Assembly (NCBI GenBank): GCA_031002005.1
Contig: JARYHS010013630.1
Location: forward strand, 234,243,539 to 234,307,538
Length of the DNA: 64,000 bases
From: Vandiemenella viatica
Lineage: Eukaryota > Arthropoda > Insecta > Orthoptera > Morabidae
Direction: 5' to 3'
Shown: piece after piece, positions 1-11,850 of the stretch
Numbering within the stretch: position 1 is the first letter of the stretch
How the letters are laid out: each line of letters begins with the position of its first letter
Made by a program: the position numbers and the translations under genes
The notes under the pieces: model-generated
The model's input: the letters and a program-made list of their open reading frames with translations, nothing else
Told to the model about the DNA's origin: nothing
The model's database searches: none

Positions 1-1
1 A

Positions 2-57
<56 letters not shown>
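1..57. repeat. (TA)n microsatellite
   Basis: Nearly pure TA dinucleotide tract at the left edge of the window. The matching position in the second copy (about 45741-45755) has a short T run instead, so the tract expanded after the copies separated or is a haplotype difference. Confidence 0.95.
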
Positions 58-59
<2 letters not shown>

Positions 60-2175
60 CTTAATTCTCGAGATACTGTATCTCAAAAGAGAGGTGGTTA
101 GGGTGAGATACTGCCTGGACCAAAAACGAAAAAATCACCAAAACCACATCAACACGGTGGAAATTCACTATAGGTGTTTTATTTTCTTCCTAATGGTTGT
201 TGTTAGGTTGAAATACAGACCAGGAGAAACGTCTCCAAAAACACAATAAACTATACCTACAACTGATTTTTGGCATGCTATATCTCGAAGTCTCATAAAA
301 ATTCATCATTAAATTGCGGCGTAGAATCCCCACATACATAACATTTCTTAACAATAATACAGAAGAATCTTTAATTAAAAAATAATATCTCCCTTTCTGG
401 AGTTCAGATTCTCTCAATACATCAGTTTGTGGCAACGTTATTTTCGATTCAAGTTTGAAGCGTACCGATTATGTGTAAATTCCTTTTATATTTTATCTGA
501 TTTTCGCCAAACATTGAATCGTAAGTCATTATAGTTGTATAGGTATTTAAATAACTGATTAAGTGTGGGAGTGGAATTTCTTTATGTAATTACAAAAATG
601 TCGCATCTAAATTTACGCAAATCACAGATGTATTTACATAGAACATTCAACAACCATAGATCATATTTAATACAAAAAAATTAATATCTCTCTTTCTGGA
701 GCGTAAGTTCTCGGGTGAACATCGGAATCACAAACTACACTTTTAGTGAGCAGTTTATTTGATTATCTTACCATTGCTGTGAACAGATGGCTGCACTTCA
801 ATTTCAATGGTAAGTTATTGCAAAAATACCAACAGCGTTTTCAAACTGCGTCCCTCTCAATGGACACACTTAAAGAAAAACTACATTAACTCATTTCCAA
901 CATCTCGCGTTAATTCATTCACTAATTCTTGACAACAGCTGTGTCAAACCGCGTGACGTGGTCACGTGACTGCGTCTCGTGACGCAACCACATGACGTGG
1001 TCACGTGATCACGTCATTTAACGCGATCTACTGAATGAATAGGAATATTAAAAAATATAGCTTTTTATTTGTGTGTTTTTACAAAAATAATGATTGATAG
1101 CACATCTAGAATTGACTTTGAATCTGTATGTTCAATTTCACGTATTTAGGTGAAGCAGTTTTTTCAAAACGTGTACCACAAAGTGGGCATAAATCATCTC
1201 CTAGTATAAGGGCTCGCTTCGCTCGCCCTAAAGAACTTTTTGTTGTTAGCTCTCATCTCACATCATTAACCATTATATTAGTTCCAATGCAGTTGCTATG
1301 CTATTCAACTTATGTGTTTTCCACATCTTGAAAAAATCTGAAAATAAGAGGTATTACATTTAAAGGAGTTACGTCAACTTTTTTGTTGTTATTGTTGTTA
1401 ATGTTTATCTGATTTATGCTAGTGCCCTTTCGGACAGGATTCGAGCCATATTTGTTCATGCGAAATTTAATATTGTGACATATCGTAATAACATCAAGGA
1501 AAATTGCTGCAGGCTTACGGGAATTGCTGCTACATTAAAGCGATCCGAATTTAATTATCTATGTTCAGAAGCTCACTGAATATTAAATAATAATTTCATC
1601 CACACATCACCACCAAATATTTTTTAGTTGTATAAGGAACAAAATTAAATTGTACGTAATTGTAAAAAAGCGTAGTGGGGTGTAATAAATATTTTGATGT
1701 GGGTACATTTAGCCAACTTGACTATAGTATTTTAGAAAATTCTTACACGTCGGCTATTGTTTATTTTTCTTTGTGGACAGTGCAATAGGTAGCAATAACG
1801 GCAGAGGCAATTACTTTATAGCTTAAGAGGCACAATATTTTCTAGCGCCATAGCATGCGTGAAATGCTCTAAAGAAACATAGAAAAACCACACTGAGGTA
1901 ACCTTTATTCCAGCTTTGAGATAAAGATAAGTGGTAGAAATGCGATCCTGTGATGTGTGCTTGCAAATCAAGACTTCGGATTTTATATCCACTTCCTTGG
2001 AAGCTCTGGATTGTTTAATGGTCCCTCCTCGTGTTCAGAGAGACTTCAATGCCTTAACGATGTCACCAAATTAAACAGTTGGTGATGCAGCGACATTAAT
2101 TCTTTCACAAAGTAGACGGGTTGATCAGTTAATATTAAGTGTAGTTTAAGTAACATAAATTTTCAAAGTTTGCTG
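58..2175. other. AT-rich stretch without recognisable gene (copy 2: 45750-47883)
   Basis: Short open frames only. The sequence around 1400-1620 (47105-47330) is open for 82 codons in copy 2 but has an in-frame stop at about 1578 in copy 1, so it is not under obvious coding constraint. The cluster of CACGTG/GTGAC motifs near 950-1024 is listed separately. Diverged copies of a short motif (TTAATTCTCGAGATA) occur at 61, 45613 and 45759, the last two 146 bp apart, suggesting remnants of a local tandem repeat at the left boundary. Confidence 0.7.
950..1024. promoter_or_regulatory. Cluster of CACGTG / GTGAC-GTCAC palindromic motifs
   Basis: CACGTG occurs at 963-968 and 1002-1007, embedded in overlapping GTGAC and GTCAC words such as GTCACGTGAC (961-970). 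The matching stretch in copy 2 (46641-46716) keeps the cluster and has three CACGTG cores (46642, 46681, 46694). CACGTG is the canonical E-box bound by bHLH proteins, and TGACGT is a CRE/bZIP half-site. The clustering is seen; regulatory use is inferred. It could equally be a small degenerate simple repeat. Confidence 0.35.
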
Positions 2176-2706
2176 TGACTTTCCAATATTCCGGAGATGC
2201 TGCAGTAACTTGCCTCTCAGTATTAAATGTGGTAGGTAATGTAAGCCATTGAAACCCACTATTTTTGCAGGAAAAGCATACGAGTTCATATCTGAGATTA
2301 ATCGAACACTACTGCAGTCGTTTTCGCCACTTTATGCAGAATGGGAGGAGGTATCGCACGTGAGTCCCTTTCAGCTGTTGGTCGCTTGCTCTCATTCGCT
2401 TTTGAGTAGCTCAGTTGCCACTGTGTCCCCGGTTAAGTGCGTCTTTGCCTTTGACAGCAGCGAGGTGCTTGTGTGCCTCTCGCGTATTCTGAAGCGTGGC
2501 ATTCCGGTAAATTATGTAGCGGCGGCTGGCCACAGGAAGCCGCAAAGTTGTGCGGCCAGCTTCCTGCAGACACAGCCGCGCCTTGTGAGAGCGTTCGGCG
2601 GGTTGCCGCAACACGCGGGGTCTCCATGTCAGACCTAGCTTCACAGACTGTTAACCGCCCTGTAAACATCGACCCAAACATCCCATAACATAGCTCACGT
2701 TTGTGG
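2176..2706. other. Highly conserved GC-rich block, candidate exon or regulatory region
   Basis: Only two substitutions (2351 G/T and 2636 T/C) separate this 531-bp block from 47884-48414, while the next 190 bp differ by about 5%. Its central part is GC-rich with many CpGs. On the plus strand a plausible splice acceptor (TTTTTGCAG, ending 2270) precedes 89 bp that end at a strong donor (GTGAGT at 2360). An open frame also runs through the block, beginning KPTIFAGKAYEF. The one change inside the 89 bp is non-synonymous in that frame (Val to Leu), and the other removes the stop codon, so coding evidence is weak. I do not recognise the protein. Alternatives are a CpG-island promoter, local gene conversion, or chance. 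Confidence 0.4.
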
Positions 2707-3041
2707 TCTCTTTTAGCAATATTTTTATAACAGACACATTTGTACTATAGTAAACCAGCATCTAAATTTATTTCGCGTATGATTCACTAATTTCTTCATT
2801 AACTCAACATAAGGTTACAACAGTAGTTGTCAAAGTTTCTGAGACGTCTACGATGTAAGGCGTTGTTAATGCAAAAAAGGAAGAATGAAATTTACCAGTC
2901 TTTGTGATACATAATTCTCTTGAAACAAGTATAATTTTCTTTGGAATCGTGTAAATTTATATATCATCATGCCGTAAGGAAATCGACATCATCTTGGATG
3001 GTTGCACCAGATAACATTTTACACATCGATAATCTTGTGTT

Positions 3042-3275
3042 TTTTTCGCGATTTACGTCTTGATGACATTGAGGTCATTAAAAGCACGAGGAGACTGGGG
3101 AGTAGTAACGGCAAGGGAATCGGCCATGGTCTTTTGAAAGAATCATTTCGGCCTTAGTCTCTGGTGATTTCGTGTACCCATAGAAATACAGAAATCTGGA
3201 TGGCCGGATGAGGGTTTGAACCAACGTCCTCCCGTTATCAGGACCGATTTAGACCATTTGCCTCACGGATTATTA
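3042..3275 (-). repeat. Degenerate tRNA-derived SINE (copy 2: 48750-48980)
   Basis: Same family as the SINEs at 18796, 38045 and 38758. The shared body reads, on the plus strand, as a diverged gaggtcattaaaagcacg and cggccatggtcttttgaaag, followed by a degraded B box (reverse complement of GGGTTTGAACC at 3212-3222) and the tRNA-like head towards 3275. A short T run before 3050 is the remnant of the A-tail. It is present in both large copies, so it predates the duplication. Confidence 0.8.
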
Positions 3276-6200
3276 CCTCTCTCGTAATTCATTTTATCGA
3301 GCTATTTATAATGTTTTTGCCTTATTTTTATTCTTAGAACCTTCATTATAACGTGTTTCACATTGTTTCTTCAGTAGTTGATTATTTCGTATGCTAAATA
3401 AATACTATTTTCAAATCCTTTAAAAGGTCTTTTATCCTATAAAAATTCCATTTATATTGTCTTTAGAACATAGCGTAATCAGTTGTCATCCATTGACAAT
3501 AACTCAAACGACTAGGACTTTCGACTTGATTTCAATCCAGACGACTGATAGATGGAATTAACGTGATGACTTTCTTCATTTCCGAAACAGTTGCCATCAG
3601 ACTAACACTGAACCAACCAGAAACTTATTCAGTCTTTTTGAAACATGGTTCTTCACACTGTACGTAAAGTAATATCAAATTCGTTTTTGAATGATAAAGC
3701 GTATTGGCATATACTTGTCATCCATGCATGCAAAGGTCTTTTCCTCACGACGTGCTCTTCGTGACGTTTATTTATCATTATGGTTTAATATCTTTAAAGC
3801 TTCCAGACAATAAGGTTAATACAGTCCTTCAGTTGGTAGGGAACGCGGCCTTTTTGTAACAAACGGATGTAACACATTGATCGCTACCGGCAATATGAAG
3901 AGTCCTGTCAGTGACTAACTCTGAATGCGTTATTGACCATCTTACCTGAGACGGCAGATGATTTAAATTTTCTGCCTTTTTATGCTGTTTATTTTACCTT
4001 TAATTGAATAAAAAATACAATTAGACTAATTAAATATAATAAATAAGAGTTTATGGAAAAAATAAATTGGTTATTATCGTATAAATTAAGTTTATTAAAA
4101 AAAAATGTGTGAATCATGTAGAATTACATAAATAATAATTATTTATATATATTTAAATTTAGTTTCGTCACAAAAAATATTTAATTATTGAGTCTTGGAA
4201 AATATAAATTGATAAAACAAGACGTAAATAAAAAGAGCTCACAAATATTTCAACTCAATTTATAAAAAATGTATATTTAATTAAAAATAACAAAAAAACT
4301 GTTGTCAGCAAATATATTTTAAACATTTATTATTATAAAAAGCAAAGTTAATCTAGAATGGAATTAAGAAACATAATAATTTAAATTCAAGAATTGAGAA
4401 AAAAAATCTATTCAGAATTTTACAGAAAGGCCAAATTACATATTACAAAGTAAATAATTTAAATAAGACTTACCTTAAAATTCTTCTAATTATCAAGTAG
4501 ATGGGAGAAATTAAACAATAGAATAATATTTTGCACTTATTAAAAAAAAACACCAAGTTTGAAAAATTATTAAAAAGACACCAGTTGTTCGATGTGAAAA
4601 CGGTCTTCACTCGGTGAAAGGTAAGACTTTAATGAATGACTGAGTGAAAGGGCGAGTTCGTAGGCCAGGTACTGGAATCACCAACCTTCTATACAATCCC
4701 ATAGGGAAAGGACGTCTCAAGCCGTCCACCGTCACTGGGATGCTCCCTAACGGACGGACGAATACGTCCTCAGCACTGAATGTGTTAATCTTATACAACA
4801 ATTAATCGCAGTAGACATTATAAATAGTGAGAAATTGCTATCTGCCTACGCCGGATTTGTAACTAAAGTCATTCAGAACAACAGAGTTGTAAAAGGTGCT
4901 GACTAGATGAATACAATCCTAATTAAGGCGCTTTTGACTAAGCCAGCAAATTACATCTAAAGTCGCCTAAAGTCGTTCTCATAGTTAGTGTTTTAAAATA
5001 AAAAAAGAGTGTACAGTAAATTAGAATTTAAATACCGTGGAAACAGTTTAAACGTAGTCCTTAGTTTGTTTCATCATTTTGTTGTTTAAGGAAAATATCT
5101 TAGATGTACTACAGAACAGCATGTGGTAGAATTAATTGATAAGTTTTGTTTGAAATGTGACAGTAAGTGTCTTGCTTTGCTTCAGTGAATGAAAACAATT
5201 TTCCGTTTTTTTTCCGCTTCTGCTGTCATCAGACCACTGTAAGGGAGGTGGTGGGGTGCTCCAGAGTCAGCGAATAAATACCCTAAATACCCAACATTAT
5301 CCTTAAAAACGTCAGCTTCCATACAATCATTGATTCACATTGGATTAGATGCTACCTCTGATGGAATTTTTATAGACTCACGTTTTCTGCTTCACTTTTC
5401 GAACCTTCACAACGGACAATAAAATAGATTTTCGTAAACTGAACATCATTTTAAGTAAATATAAAGAGGTTAAAAATAAAAATGATCAAGGTAAAACATA
5501 ATGAAGTTGCAGGGCTATGTGGAAGGAATCCTCGGGCTCCTATAAAATGCATAATAGTGCCTTGATGAGCGTAAAACATTAAATTCTGCTGTGCAAGGAA
5601 ATGACTGTTTACATTTAACATTTCTTCCTGTACACTTATTCAGACTGAATATAGTGGTTATTCACATTTCGTATCTCACCATTGGTTAAAGAATTCAAAC
5701 ACTACTTCATTTTTTGCTGAGCTCTGTCAGTATGAAACAGAACTATAATTGCATAATAATTACTTGATATAAATCAATTTCTATCAGTTCTATAAATATT
5801 TACAAATATTAATGAAAGTGGCGATAGCCCTTTACTTCAACGGTAGCAGAATAATAAAAATTAGGAATGTAACTGAACTCCGCTTCCGCAAGTGTGGAAC
5901 TTCCGCTTGAAATTCTACCTCTGCTTTTGTAACCGCAAGTTTTAATGTGGATGTATAAAGTAGGTTTTGTTTACATTGCAATATGATATATACCTTTTTC
6001 TTTTATCTTTAAACTAGATTCGGCTCACCGTCTTTTAGCTAAAAACAACGTGGTAGTTTTTTCTCATAAGAATCTGCAATAAAAGTAACAATGAACTAAA
6101 TGGTGTTGTTACATAAGTGACGGATTTACAAGTTTGAACTTGCGTGTAAAGTAGGGTGGTCTACGCATGGTACCACTTGTACGACCACCTTGTAGAACTC

Positions 6201-6355
6201 CCATAGACGCTGCTAGAAGGGGTCCCAAAAGATGTTACAAGCAGCCCTTTCTACTCATTCTATCTCGTGGCACACCAGCGTTCTTACTGCACACTTGTAG
6301 GATGTTTCCTCCAATCACTATCCAGCGTTATAACTTGTTTAATTTCATTTAATTT
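3276..6355. other. AT-rich intergenic stretch, no gene seen (copy 2: 48981-52062)
   Basis: Very AT-rich at 3960-4560. Short open frames only; the 64-codon frame at 4607-4801 (minus) recurs in copy 2 but resembles nothing I know. Copy 2 has a 14-bp deletion and other small indels relative to copy 1. I see no promoter, splice pattern or recognisable repeat in it. Confidence 0.6.
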
Positions 6356-6640
6356 AATTGCCATGGAGCGCACGCTCCGGGGACAATTTGTCTCACAGCC
6401 ATCTTCCACCCCCTCCAACCCTTTTTCGTGTACTCTCTTACATTTTCCCTGTACAAATTTCAACTTTAAATTCTTTCAACGTTTTTGGTAAATTATTCAT
6501 CATTTCTCTTGGTAACTTATTCCAATCCCTCATACCCTTACATAAAAAAGGGAATTTTCCGACAACCTTGTGCCAGAAAAGTTGGACAGCAGTGACCCGT
6601 ATCGGTTGTATAGGAGTCAAACAACATTCATCACTTCCTA
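6356..6640 (-). pseudogene. LINE fragment, reverse transcriptase C-terminus and 3' end
   Basis: Reading the minus strand from 6620, the frame gives KVVGKFPFLCKGMRDWNKLP followed by NNLPKTLKEFKVEI. This matches the usual C-terminal segment of CR1/L2/jockey-like reverse transcriptases, a hydrophobic F-F motif followed by IRDWNxLP and a closing FK. The sequence ends at the plus-strand motif aattgccatggagcgc (6356-6371), shared with the second fragment at 18102, and then an ATTAA-rich tail that looks like a LINE 3' microsatellite. No 5' RT or endonuclease part is present. The copy at 52062-52345 is equally fragmentary. Confidence 0.75.
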
Positions 6641-8661
6641 TTTGTAGTCCTGCAACCCCTTCCTCGGTCGAACATGAGTCCTACATCGGAAAATCGGTCA
6701 TCGTAGGTCCTACAATTAGAACTGTGAATGGGCCGCTAAAGCAGTGTAAAGTCGGTTGGTTGGCACAGAGATGTGCGGTGGCGTGGCTTTGTGCTTCGTC
6801 ACTCGAATTAGTCAAACCGCGAACTGCACAATGTTCGGATCAGAAAGATTGTTTTGGTGACAAGTGCGCACTTATGCAAATAATTCAATTTACTTGAAAC
6901 AATTTCACATTTTTCTGGTATTGATGGATGATATAAAAAATAAATTAAAATGGCAGGCAGTATTATACGCAAAATGTAGGATTTATGATAAAAAATTACT
7001 ATTTTGATTTTGAGTTTGTTCTTGATAAAATATTAAAATGTAAATAATTATAAATTTATTTTCCACCTCCGCATCAGCGGATGGTAAACACTGAACCTCT
7101 GCATCCAAAAAGATGACCTTCGTTACAACCTTAATAATAATTCGATTGTTTTAAAATTCTTTTTACAACTTTCTAAAAAGAAAGCGATTTTAATTTTTGT
7201 AAAAATTTCAGCAAGATCTAACCATTTGTATGGAGGAATATGTCGGGGGAAATATGATGAAGATAAGTATCATTTTCTTGATGCTCTACAAACTGCTGCT
7301 CTACGAAGCAATCATAAATGCATTTTTAAGTAACGACAAAATCTTCAGTTTGTTTGAGTCATCTGGCGAAACAGTTACGAAAACTGAATTATATTTTCAT
7401 CTAAAGATTCCAGAAAACGAAGTGTATTTCTCCCTCCTCCAGACCATACTGCGTTTTGTACGCTTGTAAGTTTTCAGCATGACGAAGGACGGAAAGGACT
7501 GTCGGCACCAATAAGTATTGATTGTTTCAGTAAACACCTCTTATTCCCTCTAAGATGGGCCAAGAAGCTCTGTCCGCTAAGCGGTAAGATTAAAGGGCTC
7601 TGCTCCAAAAGGAAGTCCTTACTGACTCAACGCAGAAGGTACAAAGAGCCACGAGTGGATAATTGAGGCTTGGAGCGCAAGCGTGAGAAAATGTCGGTAA
7701 GGAGTTGTTAGGGGTACTGCATACTGCATAAATGAAGCGTCCTTCAAAGACTTGGCGTTCGTTGTACCGTACCTTAAGCTGCTATCAAATGCACAATGAG
7801 ATCAGAAGAGATTGTATGCTCTTGTGGCTTACATTAAGGAGAAAATTGTTACCCCCTTAATAAATGAGGAAATTATGCAAACAATCTTTCGTTCTTCACC
7901 CCTGACCTAAGCGGAATACTCAAGCAACAAAATTAGGATCTCATACTTGATGCAACCTTTATTACCTTGGATATTTAAAAAGTAATGGGAAATATCTTTG
8001 CTGACTTTTTTAATCTTCACATAACAGTTTTTCTAACTTTCAGATAGAAGCCGGCAAAATATGCACAATCTATAACCCTAGGAAGATGTTCAGCATATCG
8101 TCCAAACCAAAACATTTATTAGTTCTGTAATTGAACAAACTGATATAATTACAGTTCACTTTATGTACAATTCAACTAATACGTTTTAGGTGTCTGTGTT
8201 TCTATACAGTACCATGACGTTAAAATAGGAAAACATGATTAGTTATCTTTTCCGTTGTCATTTAGCACCACTGATAATAATCAAAATACAAGAAGATTTG
8301 AGAAAAGCATATTTCCCATTAATACGTTTCCAGTGAGTGAAAAGATGTGACACTATCAGATTTGGCTCAACTAAAACAAATACACATTTTATGTATAACT
8401 GATTTAAAATCATACGAAAACGTTATTAAAGTCTTGCTTGTTATCTTTTAACTTATGAACAAAAGAATTGCAAATTAAATACTCAGAGCATGGTTGAGAA
8501 TTTTTTTTGAAAAACTTAATCGAAATTAGAATATGATTACCTTAAAAAAAATAGTTCACGGTATCTGTAATTAGCTGTGTAATGACGTTCAAGTTTTCCA
8601 TTTATAATACATGAGTACGTTTTATAGGAAATGTGTGAAACGTTACTGATAACATCATAGT
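6641..8661. other. Intergenic, no recognisable gene (copy 2: 52346-54288)
   Basis: A fragment around 7205-7330 stays open in both copies (RGKYDEDKYHFLDAL) and follows an acceptor-like TTTCAG, and a basic stretch at about 7545-7665 (SGKIKGLCSKR) is also open in both. The copies differ there by amino-acid-changing substitutions and by an internal deletion of about 43 bp in copy 2 (near 52983), so I read these as relics of an unidentified element rather than a live gene. Confidence 0.4.
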
Positions 8662-10098
8662 GTAATGTGACGCGCTGTCGCCACGTTCCAATGTGCATTT
8701 TTATTATATAAATAATAATATAAGAGTAATTTACATAAATCTTGGGCGACCACCTACATAGATTTTTGTTGTAATTTCCTTAAGTACGCAAGATTCCAAG
8801 TGAGGACTGTAATGCAATGGTGAACATTCAGTGTATCTTGTTAAAGCGAATATTAAAGAATTATTGAGCTGTGTAGGCTTGAAGCTAATCGTGGTCTTCC
8901 CGAACCATGGCGACAGGAAGTCGCGGATTTAGGGTTTTGCCGGACGACACACTCTGCTTCCTGGGGGTGGGCGGTCAACAAGGTCACTCACCTGGCGGGA
9001 AATGCCTGCCGCCCAAACACAGAGTCGTCCCCGAACGCAGCCGAATATGTCCGACCTCTGTTAGTTACGCGGGGCGAATAAGATACCGGGGATATCACGT
9101 GACATTAGGTGCCAACCTGAAGATCCAATCAAAATGAGCATATAACTTAAAATCCTGGGATTTTCTGTTGAATGTGATCTTCGAGACTGCAAGGGGGTGA
9201 AGCCAGAAGTTTTTCTAGTGAACCGAAAGAGCGAGGAGCTGGACATTCTATATTCGATTCTAGGCGAGTCTAGTCTGAGGTGGACTTGAAAGGTTGGCTT
9301 CTCTCGCCATCTGCCGCTGTACGACTCCTGGCTGCCAGCTTGCTGGAGCAGGCTTATCACAGCGACACTGCCAGTAATGCGATGATGCGCATTAACAGAC
9401 AGGACGTGTCTGTAGCCGCCTTGTGAGACAATGTCACATACTGTGGGTCATCTCCGGTCACCGCAGACATCAGACGCAGAACTACAATGGTAACTTATTA
9501 CGACCAAGTCATCTGATTGTGCATTCCGTGAAACTGAACCCTTATGCGACTTTGAGAGGATAGATTCATGTTCTAAATTTCTAATTGAAAACTCCCCTGA
9601 GCTAGCGGCATAATTTGCCAGAACTAGTTATTTTCGAATGATATATTGTTCATTCGTGGCGGCCATGATTTCTTTTAACCGTAAAGTCACAGTATTATGA
9701 TACCTTTGTCTGAGGTCTTCATAACTTGTATTTTTCATTGTTTCCAATTGTCATTATTTCTTGCATTTTAATTCTGAGATGGATTTAAAAGTAAATATAC
9801 AAGTATTTGCTTGCTCATGACGGCTAATTGTACCTCTGAGCGTTGCTTTTATGATTTTACCAATTTATGTTAATGTTAACTGTAAATTCGCTCAGACTTG
9901 TAATCGCCAAGGATAAGGAAATAAATGTCATATTGTGACAATTTTCCTAAATTCCAACTAACATCGAGATTCTTGCAAAAATTAATAAATTTTCACTTCT
10001 TCATTGAAATTATAATTAAAAATCCCCTTTTATTAATCATAAAGGTATAAAAGATAATTTTAATGTAGTTTGCCCACTAAGGCCCCCACTACAATAGT
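8662..10098. other. 1437-bp segment present only in copy 1
   Basis: Copy 2 runs straight from the equivalent of 8661 into 10099. The sequence ATAGT sits at both breakpoints (8657-8661 and 10094-10098), with one copy retained in copy 2. The ends have no terminal inverted repeats, which fits a microhomology-mediated deletion in copy 2 better than a transposon insertion in copy 1. The segment includes a GC-rich patch (8905-9130). On its minus strand that patch has a textbook splice donor, CAG|GTGAGT, with the exon side at 8992 and above. No protein was recognised in it. Confidence 0.75.
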
Positions 10099-11574
10099 TT
10101 TTAACAATTTAAATGAAGCAGTGCGTACGGTCATTGAGACCACAACACATTTTCTAAAAACTGGAAGTCTCAATGTAGCTGTGAGCTAGGTAACTACATA
10201 ACTTTGATCAACCGACGACTAAAAACTGATGAGGAGAAATTTAATCAATCCACTGGTTACGATAAAAGAGTTGCTTGCATTACGCTCCAATTTAGAAAAT
10301 TCATGTTGCAAAACATCAGTAAATACGATATAATTATTTTTGAGCTTTTGTTTCTTTAGAATTGTTTAATGGACAACTATATCTACATGTTCCTTTGGCA
10401 CGATAAAATATATTGCGTGCCTCATTACGTTTTATGACTTGAGTTTACATTTTGTTTACCTATCTTTTAACGACATAAGATGAAGCAGGAAAACTTGGCT
10501 GTGTTTAAAGTTTCGGAAATGAGCTGCAGCAGACTAGCAGGAAATTTCCAATTAAAGCGCAACACATACCAATTTTAAAAATAACTCCTTGATTCTTACT
10601 CGTAGTTATAGGAAGAAGGTTGAACTTTGCCGATCATAAAGCGTGACTTTCTTTTTTTTTTTTTTTTTTTTTTTCGTTCGAGATTACTTAAAAGAATTAA
10701 TACTCGATTTCTTATGAAGATGGGTAAATCTTGTGTCAGAATGGAAGTTACGAATAATTTGTTTACGGTGTATTGTCTGAAGTAAACAAGTTACTATAAC
10801 TGTTTAGGAAATTGGGAGTTAAAACTTGGTTCACTTATTATTGGGCTCCATGTATTCGACAATTTGATAAAAAAAAAAAAAATCTTAGAAATGTGTAAAA
10901 TCTGAAGCTTAGCTTGTCCTTAGAATTCGCCGATGTGGAGTTGATAGTAGTATATTTGTAAATAGTATTAAAATCATTATTTTTTTTGCATAGTTTTCTA
11001 CAAGAAAATAATGAAAATATTTGAACTCAATGAAAATATACGGGGAGAATCGTGCCAAGTGATAATTGTGAATTTAGTTTAGTTTTGTGATATCTTTCTG
11101 ATCCAGCGACATGTTTCATTTTACAACACACACTTCCGTTACGAGGAATTTTTTTGCACTAGACTGTCTAAATTATTACAATCGCTGTTTATATTATTAT
11201 TTTCTCGTATTCGGTACTACGTACTTTGAAATACTAAAAGATCTTTTATCCAGTTTCGTTAAAACATGAAGAATTGAGTTATTCACCAGGTTAAGAAGCT
11301 TTTTTTCTTTTCTTTTGTTTTTAGTGGGTGGAGATCATGGCGAACTTCACAACTGGTCGCATTGTGTAGGCAATATAGTTAGGACGATACTGTCCAGCTA
11401 AAGCAATGAGATGTATTTAATTTAGGTATGAAGCTAAGTTGCTAGAATTCTAAGTGCTTTCACTTGCTCACAGTGAACCAAAAAGAACGATATACCTTAG
11501 CACAGCAAAAATTCTATTTGAAGGAAAAGTGTATTCAGTAATCTGTTCGGTATTATTTTATCGGTATGGACTGA
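10099..11574. other. AT-rich intergenic, no gene seen (copy 2: 54289-55802)
   Basis: Contains a poly-T run at about 10651-10674. The same position in copy 2 holds T-rich sequence with a (TTA)n tract. Otherwise only short open frames and collinear AT-rich sequence. Confidence 0.6.
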
Positions 11575-11850
11575 ATTAACTTCTGTTGCTACCACTGGTT
11601 GTTGATTTGAAATACGAAAGGTTCCCCGAGACGGGCGAATCCACAGTGTGTTCCCAGCATGCCCCGCGACGCCCTGGCGCGGCATACAGATTTCTTGCCG
11701 CTTGCCGGAGCGCCGCGTTATATAAGGTGGGTCCCCTCGCGCCTAGGTAGGAGTGTCGCGACATCACCACTCTCCACGGTACGTGTGCGCACAAGGCCCC
11801 GAGCAGAGCAGCCCGCAACGCGCTGCATGAATTTTACATGAGCACAAAAC
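11575..11850 (+). promoter_or_regulatory. Candidate core promoter in a GC-rich island (copy 2: 55803-56078)
   Basis: A GC-rich, CpG-containing block in AT-rich surroundings. It contains TATATAAG at 11719-11726 (55947-55954 in copy 2), about 30 bp upstream of AGTGTCGCGACATCACC, where transcription could start. A donor-like GTACGT follows at 11779, so a short leader exon is possible. From 11640 to 11840 the copies are almost identical. Open frames on both strands (60-80 codons) overlap each other and are typical of GC-rich sequence, so I do not call a protein. TATA plus a short spliced leader exon is common for insect tissue-specific genes. The function here is inference. Confidence 0.4.

Noticed and set aside
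2411..2688. Three further overlapping frames on both strands of the conserved block
   Set aside because: They overlap each other and the main frame; GC-rich sequence has few stop codons.
8662..10098. Reading the copy-1-specific segment as a transposon with 5-bp target duplication ATAGT
   Set aside because: No terminal inverted repeats, LTRs, A-tail or coding region; deletion by microhomology is simpler.
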